From Deltaproteobacteria bacterium (GTDB taxonomy: Bacteria > Myxococcota_A > Polyangia > Haliangiales > Haliangiaceae), in the NCBI GenBank assembly GCA_021413675.1, contig JAIOQA010000372.1, positions 1 to 63,000 of the forward strand: a DNA stretch of 63,000 nt, given 5' to 3'. Numbering within the stretch: position 1 is the first letter of the stretch; every line of letters starts with the position of its first letter. Positions 7,629 through 17,831 of the stretch are shown here, piece by piece. A program made the translations under genes and the position numbers. The notes under the pieces were generated by a model that saw only the letters and a program-made list of their open reading frames with translations, did not search any database and was not told where the DNA came from.

Positions 7629-8439
7629 CGTGATCATCCTCGCGGCGCTCGCGACCTCGGTGCGCGCCGATGACGGAGATCGCGAGGCCGCGGCGCCCAC
7701 CGTCGACGAGGCCGCGGCGCCCGATGTCCGCGGCACGCTGCGCGCCCAGCTCGCCGCCGAGGCCGCGGTCGCCGCCAAGAACGCCGCGATCGACGCCGAC
7801 AAGCGCGACCTCCGCGCCGCCGCGCGCGCCGGTCGCGCCCGCGCCGCGTACAAGCTCCTCCGCGGCGGCTCGGCGCGGCTCTGGGTCGAGCCCGCCGAGC
7901 GCATGGCGACCGCGCGCCGGCGCGCCGCCGCGCGTCACATCCTCGCCGACGATCGCGCGGAGATCGCGATCCTGTCCGACGAGCTCCTGCGCGTGCTCGC
8001 CGGATCGATCGAGGTCGGCGCCGCCCGCGCCGCGGTCGAGACCGCGCGACTGCCCGAGGGCCTGCTCGCCTGGCCGGCGCGCGGAGAGGTCGTGCGCCAC
8101 TTCGGCCAGTTCGTGCACGACGACTCGAAGGCGACCCTCTCGCGCCACGGCCTCGACCTCGAGGTCGACGATCACGCCGCCGCCCACGCGATGGCCGACG
8201 GCGTCGTGCGTTACGCCGGGCCGATCCGCGGCCTCGATCAGGGCGTGATCGTCGATCACGGCGCGGTCTGGTCGGTGATCGCCAAGCTCGGCGATCCCGC
8301 GGTCCACGTCGGCCAGCGCGTGGCCGCCGGCGACGTGCTCGGCGCCGCCGCGCGCCATCGCCTGTACCTCGAGCTGCGCATCCCCGTCGGGCGCGGCGGC
8401 CTGCCGATCGATCCCGAGCCACAGCTCGAGCCTCGCTGA
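7615..8439 (+). CDS. EnvC-like LytM (M23) protein with degenerate zinc site
   Basis: A 274-residue exported protein with a signal peptide (VASVIILAALATSVRA), an Ala/Arg/Glu-rich helical, probably coiled-coil stretch (~35-140), and a C-terminal LytM/M23 domain (~150-265). Active M23 enzymes need HxxxD and HxH. Here the first His position is Arg177 (Asp181 is kept), the loop His is Lys224 (IAKL), and the HLHFE block reads RLYLE (Arg249, Tyr251). It therefore cannot be a metallopeptidase. Escherichia coli EnvC, whose LytM domain is also catalytically dead, activates amidases and is recruited by FtsX; the same job is inferred here. GTG at 7615 overlaps the end of ftsX. Confidence 0.8.
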   Translation: MRVASVIILAALATSVRADDGDREAAAPTVDEAAAPDVRGTLRAQLAAEAAVAAKNAAIDADKRDLRAAARAGRARAAYKLLRGGSARLWVEPAERMATARRRAAARHILADDRAEIAILSDELLRVLAGSIEVGAARAAVETARLPEGLLAWPARGEVVRHFGQFVHDDSKATLSRHGLDLEVDDHAAAHAMADGVVRYAGPIRGLDQGVIVDHGAVWSVIAKLGDPAVHVGQRVAAGDVLGAAARHRLYLELRIPVGRGGLPIDPEPQLEPR

Positions 8440-8510
8440 GCGACGGCGTCGCGGCTCCGGTTCCGCTCCGATCGCGCGCGCGCCCGCGGCGATCCGTCCA
8501 GCACTGCTGC

Positions 8511-8516
8511 TACACT
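8511..8516 (+). promoter_or_regulatory. -10-like hexamer for leaderless GTG start at 8524
   Basis: TACACT ends 7 bases before the GTG at 8524. No Shine-Dalgarno is present. Confidence 0.5.
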
Positions 8517-8523
8517 CTGCGCA

Positions 8524-9819
8524 GTGTCGCGCGCCTCGCACGCCGCAACGTTCCTCGCCGGCGTGACCGTCGCCGCGACCCTGCGGGTCGGCGCGGCGCC
8601 CTCCGACGCGACCGATCGGTACCGGGCCCTCGATGCGTTCTCGCAGGCGCTCGCCTACGTCTCGACCGAGTACGTCGATCCGATCGACGAGAGCCGGCTG
8701 ATCCACGACGCGACCCACGGCATGCTGGCCGGGCTCGATCGCCACTCGCAGTACTTCTCGCCGCGCCGCTACACCAAGCTGCGCCAGGACACCGAGGGCG
8801 AGTACGCCTCGATCGGCGTCGTGCTCGGGCCCGGCTCGGTCGACGACGACGACCCCGGCGCGCAGCCCTGGCCGTTCGTCGACGAGGTCATCGAGGGCTC
8901 GCCGGCCGCGCGCGCCGGCATCCGCCCCGACGATCGCATCGTCGCCGTCGACGGCGAGATCACCGCCAAGGACGGCAAGGAGACCCGCGAGGCCGGCGCC
9001 TGGGAGACCCGGCTGCGCGGCGCGACCGGCACGCGCGTGAAGGTCCAGGTCTGGCGCGCCGGCGACAAGACCCCGCGCGAGGTGTCGCTGGTCCGCGAGC
9101 AGATCAAGGTGCCATCGGTGGCGGCCGAGCCGGTCGAGACCGGCATCGGCTACCTCGCGGTGCGCCGCTTCGCCGAGGCGACCGGCGCCGACGTCGCCGC
9201 GGGCCTCACCGCGCTCGAGAAGTCCGGCAACCTGCGTGCGCTGGTCCTCGATCTGCGCCAGGACCCGGGCGGCCTCGTCGATCAGGCCGTGAAGGTCGCC
9301 GACCTCTTCCTCGACGATGGCGTGATCGTCACGATCCGCGGCCGCCGCGGCGCGGTCGAGGAAGAGGTCGCGCACAAGGCCGGCACCTGGCCGGCGTTCC
9401 CGATCTTCTGCCTGGTCGACGGCGGTTCAGCTTCGGCTGCCGAGATCCTCGCCGGCGCGCTGCAGGATCGAAAGCGCTGCCGCCTCATTGGATCCCGCAC
9501 GTACGGCAAGGGATCGGTGCAGACCTTCTTCAACCTCGACGACGGCGCCGGCCTCAAGCTGACCACCGCGCGCTACTACACGCCGTCGGGGCGCTCGCTC
9601 GAAGGATCGGGAATCACACCGGATATAGAAGTGGGCGACTTCGATTCCGTCGAGGTAGTCGCAGGTGCGCCGCCGGCAACAAGCGGCGGGAACACCGCGG
9701 CAGGGGGCGCGAGTGGCGCGGCTCCCGTAAACGGTGCAACAATCCTGGACCGCATGACCGACGACCCACAGCTCGCACGGGCGATCCAAGAAGCCCGCCG
9801 GGTGCTGGGGTCGAAGTAG
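8524..9819 (+). CDS. ctpA: carboxy-terminal processing protease (S41, CtpA-like)
   Basis: A 431-residue periplasmic serine protease of the S41 family. After an N-terminal signal/anchor (~8-28) comes an alpha-helical segment (DAFSQALAYVSTEYVDPI). A PDZ domain follows (~95-195, with GVVLGPGSVD, EGSPAARAGIRPDDRIVAVDG). The catalytic domain has Ser304 in GGSASAAE and Lys329 in RTYGKGSVQ, 25 residues apart as in Prc/CtpA enzymes. These enzymes recognise C-terminal tails and process lipoproteins or cell-wall hydrolases. The gene follows the FtsEX-EnvC-like operon after 84 bp, a common association in proteobacteria (envC-ctpA), supporting a role in envelope growth. The C-terminal Gly/Ala-rich insert before residue 410 looks like a flexible linker. 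Confidence 0.9.
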   Translation: MSRASHAATFLAGVTVAATLRVGAAPSDATDRYRALDAFSQALAYVSTEYVDPIDESRLIHDATHGMLAGLDRHSQYFSPRRYTKLRQDTEGEYASIGVVLGPGSVDDDDPGAQPWPFVDEVIEGSPAARAGIRPDDRIVAVDGEITAKDGKETREAGAWETRLRGATGTRVKVQVWRAGDKTPREVSLVREQIKVPSVAAEPVETGIGYLAVRRFAEATGADVAAGLTALEKSGNLRALVLDLRQDPGGLVDQAVKVADLFLDDGVIVTIRGRRGAVEEEVAHKAGTWPAFPIFCLVDGGSASAAEILAGALQDRKRCRLIGSRTYGKGSVQTFFNLDDGAGLKLTTARYYTPSGRSLEGSGITPDIEVGDFDSVEVVAGAPPATSGGNTAAGGASGAAPVNGATILDRMTDDPQLARAIQEARRVLGSK

Positions 9820-9830
9820 CACGCGCGCGG

Positions 9831-9860
9831 CTGACTAGCTTACCGTCCGATTGATACAAC
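9831..9860 (+). promoter_or_regulatory. probable promoter of the FHA gene
   Basis: CTGACT (9831-9836) and TACAAC (9855-9860), spaced 18 bases, precede a leader of about 40 bases. The leader contains a small hairpin (CGGCC / GGCCG, 9875-9887). The same TACAAC with an 18-base spacer occurs before the ompA-like gene. Confidence 0.4.
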
Positions 9861-9906
9861 CATGGGAGAACGCTCGGCCTCTGGCCGGCGAGTGGGGCTC
9901 TAGCCG

Positions 9907-11871
9907 ATGTTCAAGCTGGTCATCCAGGACGATGAAGGGAAGACGACGGTCGTTCCCTTGATCCGCGACGAGATCACCATCGGGCGCAAAGAGGGCAACA
10001 CGATCCGCCTCACCGAGCGCAACGTGTCCCGCCGCCACGCCCGGATCGTGCGCATGAACGGCGCGGTCGCGATCGAAGATCTCGGCTCGTACAACGGCGT
10101 CCGGGTCAACGGCACGCGGATCGCGCAGCGCACGTCGCTGACGATCAGCGATCGGGTCCAGATCGGCGACTACCTCATCGAGCTGAAGGCCGAGGGCGCC
10201 GAGATCGCGGGCCCGTCGGATGACGGCAAGACCCAGCCGGTCGAGCGCATCGATCCGGCCGCGCTCATGCGGTCGACGCCGGGGATGCAGCAGCCGCAGC
10301 TGGTCGGCAACCCCAACGCGACGATGGTCGCGCTCGCCGACACCGATCCCAACCAGCACGCGATGCGCCAGCAGGCCATGGCCCACGCGCCGATGGCTGC
10401 GCCCCAGGGCAACGCGCGCCTCGTGATCCTGTCGTCGACGTTCGCCGGCCAGACCTTCGAGCTCAACAAGCCGCAGCTCATCATCGGCCGCACCGACGAC
10501 AACGACATCGTCATCAACCACCGCTCGATCAGCCGCAACCACGCCAAGATCGTCCGCGAACCGGACACCGGCCGCTTCACGATCAGCGATCTGCAGTCGT
10601 CGAACGGCGTGCGGGTCAACGGCGAGGAGTACGGCAAGGTCGAGCTGCGCCGCGACGACATGGTCGATCTCGGCCACGTCCGGCTGCGCTTCATCGAGGC
10701 CGGGCAGGACTTCGTCTTCGGCCGCGACGCGCAGGCCGTCGACATGCCGTCGGGCGGCTCCAAGAAGGGCCTCATCATCGCGCTGGTCGGGTTGCTCGCG
10801 GTCGGCGGCATCGTCGTCGCGGTGACCGCGGGCGGCGGCAGCAAGGGCGCGGGCGCGGGCACCGGCGATGTCGCCGCGGGCACGGCGAGCGGCGGCAGCG
10901 CGGGCAGCAGCGCGGGCTCGAACCCCGGGGTCGCCGCGGGCACGAACGCGACCGGCAGCGGCAGCGGCGATGGCACGGGCACGGCCGCGGTCGCGACGCC
11001 GCCCGATGCGCCCGAGGCGGCGATCGTCGCCGACGCGCCGAGCGGCGCGATGGTCGGCACCGGCGCCGCCGGCAAGCTCGACGAGTGCAACGCCCTCGTC
11101 GGCAAGGAAGACTGGGCCGGCCTCGCCGGCTGCGCGACCGACCTGGCCGCGCTCGATCCGTCGAACGCCCAGGCCAAGGCGCTGACCGATCAGGCCAAGA
11201 AGGAGATGGCCAACTCGCTCAAGTTCAACGACCTGCGCACGTTCGCGAGCAAGCGCGACTACGCCCAGGTGGTGCAGCAGTACGACAAGATCGATCCCGA
11301 CTCGATCTACAAGGACCGCGCGCGCGACCTCCACGACAAGCTCCACACCCAGTACGTCAACGACAACCTCGTGCGCGCCAAGCAGCTGGCGGCGCAGCAC
11401 AAGTGCAAGGACGTCGCGAAGCTCGGCGAGCAGGCGGGCAAGATCTGGCCCGACGCCAAGGACGCGATCAACGGCGTCGCGTGCAGCGAGGCGGTCGCCG
11501 TCAACCCGCCCGGCGGCGGTGGCGGCAGCGGCAAGCCGCCCGGTGGCGGCGGCGACGTGACCCCGCCCGGTGGCGGCGGCGGCAGCGCGAAGCCGCCCGG
11601 TGGCGGTGGCGACAGCGGCGGCAACCCAGCCGCGCTCCTCGACGAGGCCAAGGCCGCCGCGAAGAACTCGCAGTGGGGCAAGGCGCTCCGGCTGTGCGAG
11701 GAGGCCATGCGCTCCAGCAAGGGCAACCAGGAGGCGGTCATGGTCTGTGCGCTCGCGTCGTGCAACCTGAAGAACACCGCCAAGGCCAAGCTCTACATCG
11801 GCCAGCTCGGCTCGGCCCGCGCGCAGATGGCGCGGCAGAGCTGCCTGCGGAACGGCGTCGAGGTCGAGTAG
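9907..11871 (+). CDS. double FHA-domain membrane protein with TPR-like C-terminal part
   Basis: A 654-residue protein predicted to read phosphothreonine signals. FHA domain 1 (~5-95) has GRKEGNTI, NVSRRHARI and SYNGVRVNG; FHA domain 2 (~170-265) has GRTDDNDIVI, SISRNHAKI and SSNGVRVNG. The conserved Arg, Ser, His and Asn of the phosphopeptide site are present in both. A single transmembrane helix (~283-302, GLIIALVGLLAVGGIVVAV) is followed by a long Gly/Ala/Ser linker and then helical TPR-like segments (~395-530 and ~580-654), separated by a Pro-Gly-rich spacer. The cytoplasmic FHA tandem probably docks targets of Ser/Thr kinases such as the one at 14883. Not in an obvious operon. Confidence 0.85.
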   Translation: MFKLVIQDDEGKTTVVPLIRDEITIGRKEGNTIRLTERNVSRRHARIVRMNGAVAIEDLGSYNGVRVNGTRIAQRTSLTISDRVQIGDYLIELKAEGAEIAGPSDDGKTQPVERIDPAALMRSTPGMQQPQLVGNPNATMVALADTDPNQHAMRQQAMAHAPMAAPQGNARLVILSSTFAGQTFELNKPQLIIGRTDDNDIVINHRSISRNHAKIVREPDTGRFTISDLQSSNGVRVNGEEYGKVELRRDDMVDLGHVRLRFIEAGQDFVFGRDAQAVDMPSGGSKKGLIIALVGLLAVGGIVVAVTAGGGSKGAGAGTGDVAAGTASGGSAGSSAGSNPGVAAGTNATGSGSGDGTGTAAVATPPDAPEAAIVADAPSGAMVGTGAAGKLDECNALVGKEDWAGLAGCATDLAALDPSNAQAKALTDQAKKEMANSLKFNDLRTFASKRDYAQVVQQYDKIDPDSIYKDRARDLHDKLHTQYVNDNLVRAKQLAAQHKCKDVAKLGEQAGKIWPDAKDAINGVACSEAVAVNPPGGGGGSGKPPGGGGDVTPPGGGGGSAKPPGGGGDSGGNPAALLDEAKAAAKNSQWGKALRLCEEAMRSSKGNQEAVMVCALASCNLKNTAKAKLYIGQLGSARAQMARQSCLRNGVEVE

Positions 11872-12136
11872 CTCGACTCGGAACGTCAGTTCAGCAGCGG
11901 CCACCTGACCCATGAGGCGACGAAGTCGCCGGCTCAGGTTCAGGATGAGATCGGGACCGTCGTCCTCGACGGGGCCGATCGATCGACGGCCGTTGTTCGT
12001 TTCGGTGCGGCGTCGACGGCGACCGCGTTCCAGGTGATCGCGTGGTGCCGATGTAACCGCCGCGGGGTCGGCCGCCACTATCTGGCCAGGCTCCCCCAGC
12101 CGTACTGATTCTCAGCGGAATTGCGAGGGGTTAGGT
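11872..12136. other. intergenic region, first part
   Basis: No credible gene. It contains copy A of the structured repeat (11904-11992) and, at its end, an inverted repeat overlapping the next promoter. The remainder (about 11993-12122) shows nothing recognisable. Confidence 0.6.
11904..11992 (+). repeat. structured intergenic element, copy A
   Basis: Hairpin 0: GGCGAC (11916-11921), loop GAA, GTCGCC (11925-11930), extended by CCTGACCC / GGCTCAGG. Hairpin I: outer stem GATCGG (11949-11954) with CCGATC (11975-11980), inner stem CCGTCG (11957-11962) with CGACGG (11967-11972), loop TCCT. Then GATCGATCGA. The third hairpin found in copies B and C is absent. It starts 32 bp after the FHA gene stop. 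Confidence 0.7.
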
Positions 12137-12148
12137 TTGACCCCTCGC
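12123..12148. promoter_or_regulatory. 9-bp inverted repeat overlapping the ompA-like promoter
   Basis: GCGAGGGGT (12123-12131) and ACCCCTCGC (12140-12148) are perfect inverted repeats with an 8-base centre, and the -35 TTGACC lies across the centre and right arm. The position suits a repressor/activator operator; the lack of a T-tract argues against a terminator. Confidence 0.5.
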
Positions 12149-12166
12149 GCGGACCTGGCGTACAAC
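12137..12166 (+). promoter_or_regulatory. probable promoter of the ompA-like gene
   Basis: TTGACC (12137-12142), an 18-base spacer, and TACAAC (12161-12166). It implies a leader of ~52 bases with a strong Shine-Dalgarno AGGGAGG (12214-12220) before the ATG at 12225. Confidence 0.55.
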
Positions 12167-12224
12167 CGGCGCACTCGCAAGGTGGCAGGGGAGCCGCACC
12201 CACGCGCACCTCGAGGGAGGCTTC

Positions 12225-14105
<1,881 letters not shown>

Positions 14106-14127
14106 CTCGCTCGAGTCGCGATGCGAT

Positions 14128-14159
14128 GACGCCGGCCGCCTGGCCGGCGTCGGCATTTT
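14128..14159 (+). terminator. intrinsic terminator of the ompA-like gene
   Basis: Perfect 10-bp stem GACGCCGGCC (14128-14137) / GGCCGGCGTC (14142-14151) with a four-base loop, followed shortly by ATTTT. It lies 22 bp after the stop codon. Confidence 0.8.
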
Positions 14160-14201
14160 CGGGCCGCGCAAACCCGGAGTGGCCCCGGGCCGCGCGACTG
14201 A

Positions 14202-14207
14202 TACGAT
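14202..14207 (+). promoter_or_regulatory. -10-like hexamer for leaderless GTG start at 14214
   Basis: TACGAT, in the extended context TGATACGAT, ends 6 bases before the GTG. Confidence 0.5.
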
Positions 14208-14213
14208 AGCGAG

Positions 14214-14570
14214 GTGATCCGTCTCCTGTTCTGGCTGGTGGTCGCGGGCGTGCTGACCTGGTGCGGCGCGACCGTGAAGCTCGGCAAGCGCACCTTCTTC
14301 GGCCACGTCTCGGCGATCTGGAACACGCCAGAGGCCCAGGACATGAAGGAGGGCGTCGTGAAGGAGGCCGGTCCGCTCGTCGACAAGGTCGAGCGCGGGG
14401 TCAAGGCGGGTTATCGCGAGGCCACCGATGGCTCGGGCTCCGCGGGCTCGGGCGCCGACGGCGGCGCCGGCAGCGGCTCTGCCGAGGTCTCGGACGATCG
14501 CACCACGCCGCCGGACCGGGTGCCCGGGAAGAACCTCGATCGCCGCCGCGATCGCCGGCACGCGAACTAG
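14214..14570 (+). CDS. small single-pass membrane protein
   Basis: A 118-residue protein. Residues 1-20 form a hydrophobic helix (MIRLLFWLVVAGVLTWCGAT) that may be an uncleaved anchor. Residues 22-65 form an amphipathic, charged stretch (VKLGKRTFFGHVSAIWNTPE). The rest is a disordered Gly/Ser/Ala segment and a basic Arg/Asp tail (NLDRRRDRRHAN). The start GTG is chosen because it initiates exactly before the helix and follows a -10-like hexamer. No family recognised; the overall build resembles small envelope proteins conserved in myxobacteria. Confidence 0.6.
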   Translation: MIRLLFWLVVAGVLTWCGATVKLGKRTFFGHVSAIWNTPEAQDMKEGVVKEAGPLVDKVERGVKAGYREATDGSGSAGSGADGGAGSGSAEVSDDRTTPPDRVPGKNLDRRRDRRHAN

Positions 14571-14596
14571 CGGGGCCTGGCGCGCCGGTCCGCGCG

Positions 14597-14812
14597 CTAC
14601 CGCAGCTCGAATTCCTTGCAGAACGCCGCGTCGACCGGCGCCGAGCCGTCGGGCATCGGCGCGTCGAGCGGCCAGCGGCGCTGCCCGGTGTCGGGCCAGC
14701 CGTGCAGGCACTCCCCCGCGGCCGCGCGCCAGTACAGGCAGTCCTTGCACGCCGAGCGCAGCGCGAACCGGTTGGCCTCGTCGATGAGCTGCGGCGTCAG
14801 CGGGAACTTCAC
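14597..14812 (-). CDS. small four-cysteine protein
   Basis: A 71-residue cytoplasmic protein beginning MKFPLTPQLIDEANRFALRS. Cys22, Cys25 (ACKDCLYW), Cys35 (GECLHG) and Cys65 (AFCKEFEL) look like a zinc or Fe-S ligand set of the form C-x2-C-x9-C-x29-C, with a nearby His that could be an alternative ligand. No named family comes to mind. The GTG start at 14812 lies 6 bases after a minus-strand -10-like TACGGT. It is transcribed divergently from the kinase gene at 14883, with only 70 bp between the two start codons. Confidence 0.6.
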   Translation of the reverse strand: MKFPLTPQLIDEANRFALRSACKDCLYWRAAAGECLHGWPDTGQRRWPLDAPMPDGSAPVDAAFCKEFELR

Positions 14813-14818
14813 GACCGC

Positions 14819-14824
14819 ACCGTA
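14819..14824 (-). promoter_or_regulatory. -10-like hexamer for start at 14812
   Basis: TACGGT on the minus strand ends 6 bases before the GTG at 14812. Confidence 0.5.
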
Positions 14825-14869
14825 GCATCGCGCGGCGACCGCTGAGGCCGGGCCACCGACCTACCGTGA

Positions 14870-14875
14870 TAGCGT
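14870..14875 (+). promoter_or_regulatory. -10-like hexamer for start at 14883
   Basis: TAGCGT, in the context TGATAGCGT, ends 7 bases before the kinase ATG. Confidence 0.5.
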
Positions 14876-14882
14876 CATCGGG

Positions 14883-17831
14883 ATGGTGGCGAAGGACGAG
14901 ACCTCCCTCGACTCGCCCGCGCTGGCGCCGACGGAGCGGCACGCGCTCGCCACGCTGCCGGCCGCGGATTTCGGCGCCGCCGCGATGGCGACCGGCGCGC
15001 CGATCGGGCGGTTCACCTTGATCGGCGTGCTCGGGTCGGGCGGCATGGGCGTCGTGCTCGAGGGGCACGATCCCGACCTCGATCGGCGGGTGGCGATCAA
15101 GCTGCTGCACGAGGCGACCGGCGCGGATCCTGACGGGCGCGCGCGGCTGCAGCGCGAGGCCCAGGCGATGGCCCGGGTCGCGCACCCCAACGTCGTCGCG
15201 GTCTACGAGGTCGGGACCTTCGCCGAGCAGACCTTCATCGCGATGGAGCTGGTACCCGGCACCACGCTGCGCGCGTGGCTGCGCACGCCGCGGCGCTGGC
15301 GCGAGATCGTCGCGATGTTCGTCGCCGCCGGGCGCGGCCTGGCCGCGGCGCACGCCGCCGGCGTCGTCCACCGCGACTTCAAGCCCGACAACGTCCTCGT
15401 CGGCGACGACGGGCGCCCGCGGGTCAGCGACTTCGGCCTGGTGTCGAGCGCCGAGGACGGCACGCCTGCAGGCACGCCTGCGTACATGTCGCCCGAGCAC
15501 TGGGCCGGCGCGGGCGTCGATGCGCGCGCCGATCAGTTCTCGTTCTGCGTCGCGCTGTGGGAGGCGCTGTGGGAGCGCCGGCCGTTCATCGGCGACGCCG
15601 CCTCGATGCGCGAGGCGGTCGCCGCCGGGACCTTCGCGCCGCCCGCGGACCTGCGCGGCGTGCGCGCGGCGATCTTCGCGGCGCTGACGCGGGGCATCGC
15701 CGCCGATCCCGACGCGCGCTGGCCCTCGATGTCCGCGCTCCTCGACGAGCTCGAGCGTCGGGCCGCGCCGCGCCGCTGGCCGATGTTCGCGATCGCGGGC
15801 GTCGCGGCCGCGGCCGCGGGCGCCGGCCTCTACGCCTCGACCGCCGGCGCCGGGGCCGAGCCCGATGCGTGCGTCCACGCCGCCGACAGCCTCGCCACCA
15901 CCTGGCGGCCCGAGGTCCGCGAGCGCCTGCGCACCGCGCTCGCCGGGGTCAACAAGAACTACGGCGCCGGCGTCGCCGATCGCGTCGCGGCTCGTCTCGA
16001 CGCATACGCCGGGCAGTGGTCGCAGATGGCGATCGGCTCGTGCGAGGCCACCCACGTCCGGCAGCTGCAATCGCCGGAGCTCCTCGATCGCCGGACCGCG
16101 TGCCTCGAGGCGCTCCGCGGTGAGCTCGGCGCGCTGGTCGCGCAGCTCGCGACCAACCCCGACCGCAGCACGCTCGACGCCGCGGTCAAGGCGAGCTACG
16201 CGCTCGAGCCCGTCGCGCGCTGCGCCGAGGCCGCGGTGCTCGGCGACGGACGCGACGCGCCGCTGACCGCGGCCCGCGCCCAGGTCGCCGCGCTCACGCC
16301 CGAGGTCGCGACGATCCGATCGATGTACCTCACCGGCCACTACCGCGAGGGCTGGCTGCGCACCGCGGCGTTCTTGCCGGCGCTCCGCGCGCTCGACTAC
16401 GGCCCGCTCCTCGCACGCGCGCTCTACGACGGCGCGCTGATCGAGACCGAGCTCGGCGCGTACGAGACCGCGCGGGCGCTGCTCGAGGAGGCGGTCGTGG
16501 TCGCGGCCCGGGCCCACGACGACGAGCGCGCGGCGCGGGCCGCCGCGATGCTCTTGCGCGTGGTCGGCGACAAGGGCCAGAACCAGCTCGAGCAGGCCGC
16601 GGTGCTCGCGCCCACGCTCGCCGCCCACGTCGAGCGCGTCCGCGACATGCCCGACGTGCGCGCGGCCTTCCTGCGCGCGCGCGGCGAGCTCGTGCAGGCC
16701 CAGGGCAAGTATCCCGCCGCGCGGGCGGATCTCACCGAGGCGGTCGCGATCATGGAGCGCGCCGGGCTCGGCGACACGCCCGACTTCTTCGGCATGCTGC
16801 AGTCGCTCGAGCAGCTCTACGCCGACGACGGCAGCTACGCCGAGGCCCGCGCCGCGCTCGAGCGCGTGGTCGCCGGCAACCGCCGCATCTACGGCGACGA
16901 TCACCCGGTGATCGGCAAGCTCTACAACAGCCTCGGATACCTCGCGCACCAGAACGGCGACTTCAAGACCGGCCTCGACTATCACCTGCGCGGGCTCGCG
17001 ATCAAGGAGCGCACGCTCGGCCACGAGCACCCGTCCACCGCGCTGTCGATCGCCAACGTCGCGGCGATGTACTCCGGCCTCTGGGAGCTGGAGAAGGCGA
17101 TCCCGCTGTACCTCGAGGCGATCGCGATCTACGAGCGCACCCGCGGCCCCGACGATCTCGAGATCGCGAAGAACCTGAGCAACCTCGCCTCGGTCTACAC
17201 CCAGGTGAAGCGCTTCGCCGACGCGCGCGCCGCGCTCGACCGGGCGCAGAAGATCCAGGCCAAGGTCTTCGGCCCCGAGCACCCCGACCTCGCGTTCACG
17301 CAGGAGGCGATCGCCTTCATGGAGGCCGACTCGGGGAACCTCGCCGCCGGGCGCGCCGCGGCGAAGCGCGCCCTCGAGCTGCGCGCGAAGGGGCTCGGCG
17401 ACAAGCACATGCTGACCGGCTGGTCGCACGCGGTCGTCGGCATGCTCGAGGCCAAGGCGGCGAACTACCGCGAGGCGATCGCCTGGTTCGAGCAGGCCGA
17501 GGCGATCCTCGCGCTATCGCAGACCGACAGCCCGGAGCGCCTGGTCAAGGTGCTGTCGATGCACGCGGAGTGCTTCTTCGAGATGAAGGCGCCGGGCGGC
17601 GTGGCGATCGCGCAGCGCGGGCTCAAGCTCGCGGCGAAGGCGCACTCGGCGGAGTCCGAGATCGCGTACCTGCAGTTCATGCTCGCGGCGAACGAGGAGA
17701 TCGAGCACAAGGGCACCCGCGCCGCGCACCGCGCCACGGTCGCGGCGGCGGGCGAGGTCCTCGGGCGCAGCGGGGCCGAGTCGGCCGAGCAGGCGAAGGA
17801 GACCGAGGTCTGGCTCCGCGCCCATCCGTAG
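14883..17831 (+). CDS. Ser/Thr protein kinase with C-terminal TPR array
   Basis: A 982-residue membrane-anchored eukaryotic-type kinase. Kinase domain ~41-290: glycine loop LGSGGMGVV (50-58), Lys73 in VAIKLL, catalytic VHRDFKPDN (Asp165), SDFGL (183-187), and activation-segment end GTPAYMSPEHW. A single transmembrane helix follows (~299-318). The external part starts with a Cys-containing linker domain (PDACVHAADSLATTW), a common module in myxobacterial kinases. It continues with a long tetratricopeptide array of the kinesin-light-chain type (~480-900; repeated 'Y-x-x-A-x-x-x-x-x-x-A-L-x-I-x-E-R-x-x-G-x-x-H-P'). It probably senses periplasmic or protein-complex state and phosphorylates cytoplasmic targets, which FHA proteins such as that at 9907 could read. 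Confidence 0.9.
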   Translation: MVAKDETSLDSPALAPTERHALATLPAADFGAAAMATGAPIGRFTLIGVLGSGGMGVVLEGHDPDLDRRVAIKLLHEATGADPDGRARLQREAQAMARVAHPNVVAVYEVGTFAEQTFIAMELVPGTTLRAWLRTPRRWREIVAMFVAAGRGLAAAHAAGVVHRDFKPDNVLVGDDGRPRVSDFGLVSSAEDGTPAGTPAYMSPEHWAGAGVDARADQFSFCVALWEALWERRPFIGDAASMREAVAAGTFAPPADLRGVRAAIFAALTRGIAADPDARWPSMSALLDELERRAAPRRWPMFAIAGVAAAAAGAGLYASTAGAGAEPDACVHAADSLATTWRPEVRERLRTALAGVNKNYGAGVADRVAARLDAYAGQWSQMAIGSCEATHVRQLQSPELLDRRTACLEALRGELGALVAQLATNPDRSTLDAAVKASYALEPVARCAEAAVLGDGRDAPLTAARAQVAALTPEVATIRSMYLTGHYREGWLRTAAFLPALRALDYGPLLARALYDGALIETELGAYETARALLEEAVVVAARAHDDERAARAAAMLLRVVGDKGQNQLEQAAVLAPTLAAHVERVRDMPDVRAAFLRARGELVQAQGKYPAARADLTEAVAIMERAGLGDTPDFFGMLQSLEQLYADDGSYAEARAALERVVAGNRRIYGDDHPVIGKLYNSLGYLAHQNGDFKTGLDYHLRGLAIKERTLGHEHPSTALSIANVAAMYSGLWELEKAIPLYLEAIAIYERTRGPDDLEIAKNLSNLASVYTQVKRFADARAALDRAQKIQAKVFGPEHPDLAFTQEAIAFMEADSGNLAAGRAAAKRALELRAKGLGDKHMLTGWSHAVVGMLEAKAANYREAIAWFEQAEAILALSQTDSPERLVKVLSMHAECFFEMKAPGGVAIAQRGLKLAAKAHSAESEIAYLQFMLAANEEIEHKGTRAAHRATVAAAGEVLGRSGAESAEQAKETEVWLRAHP

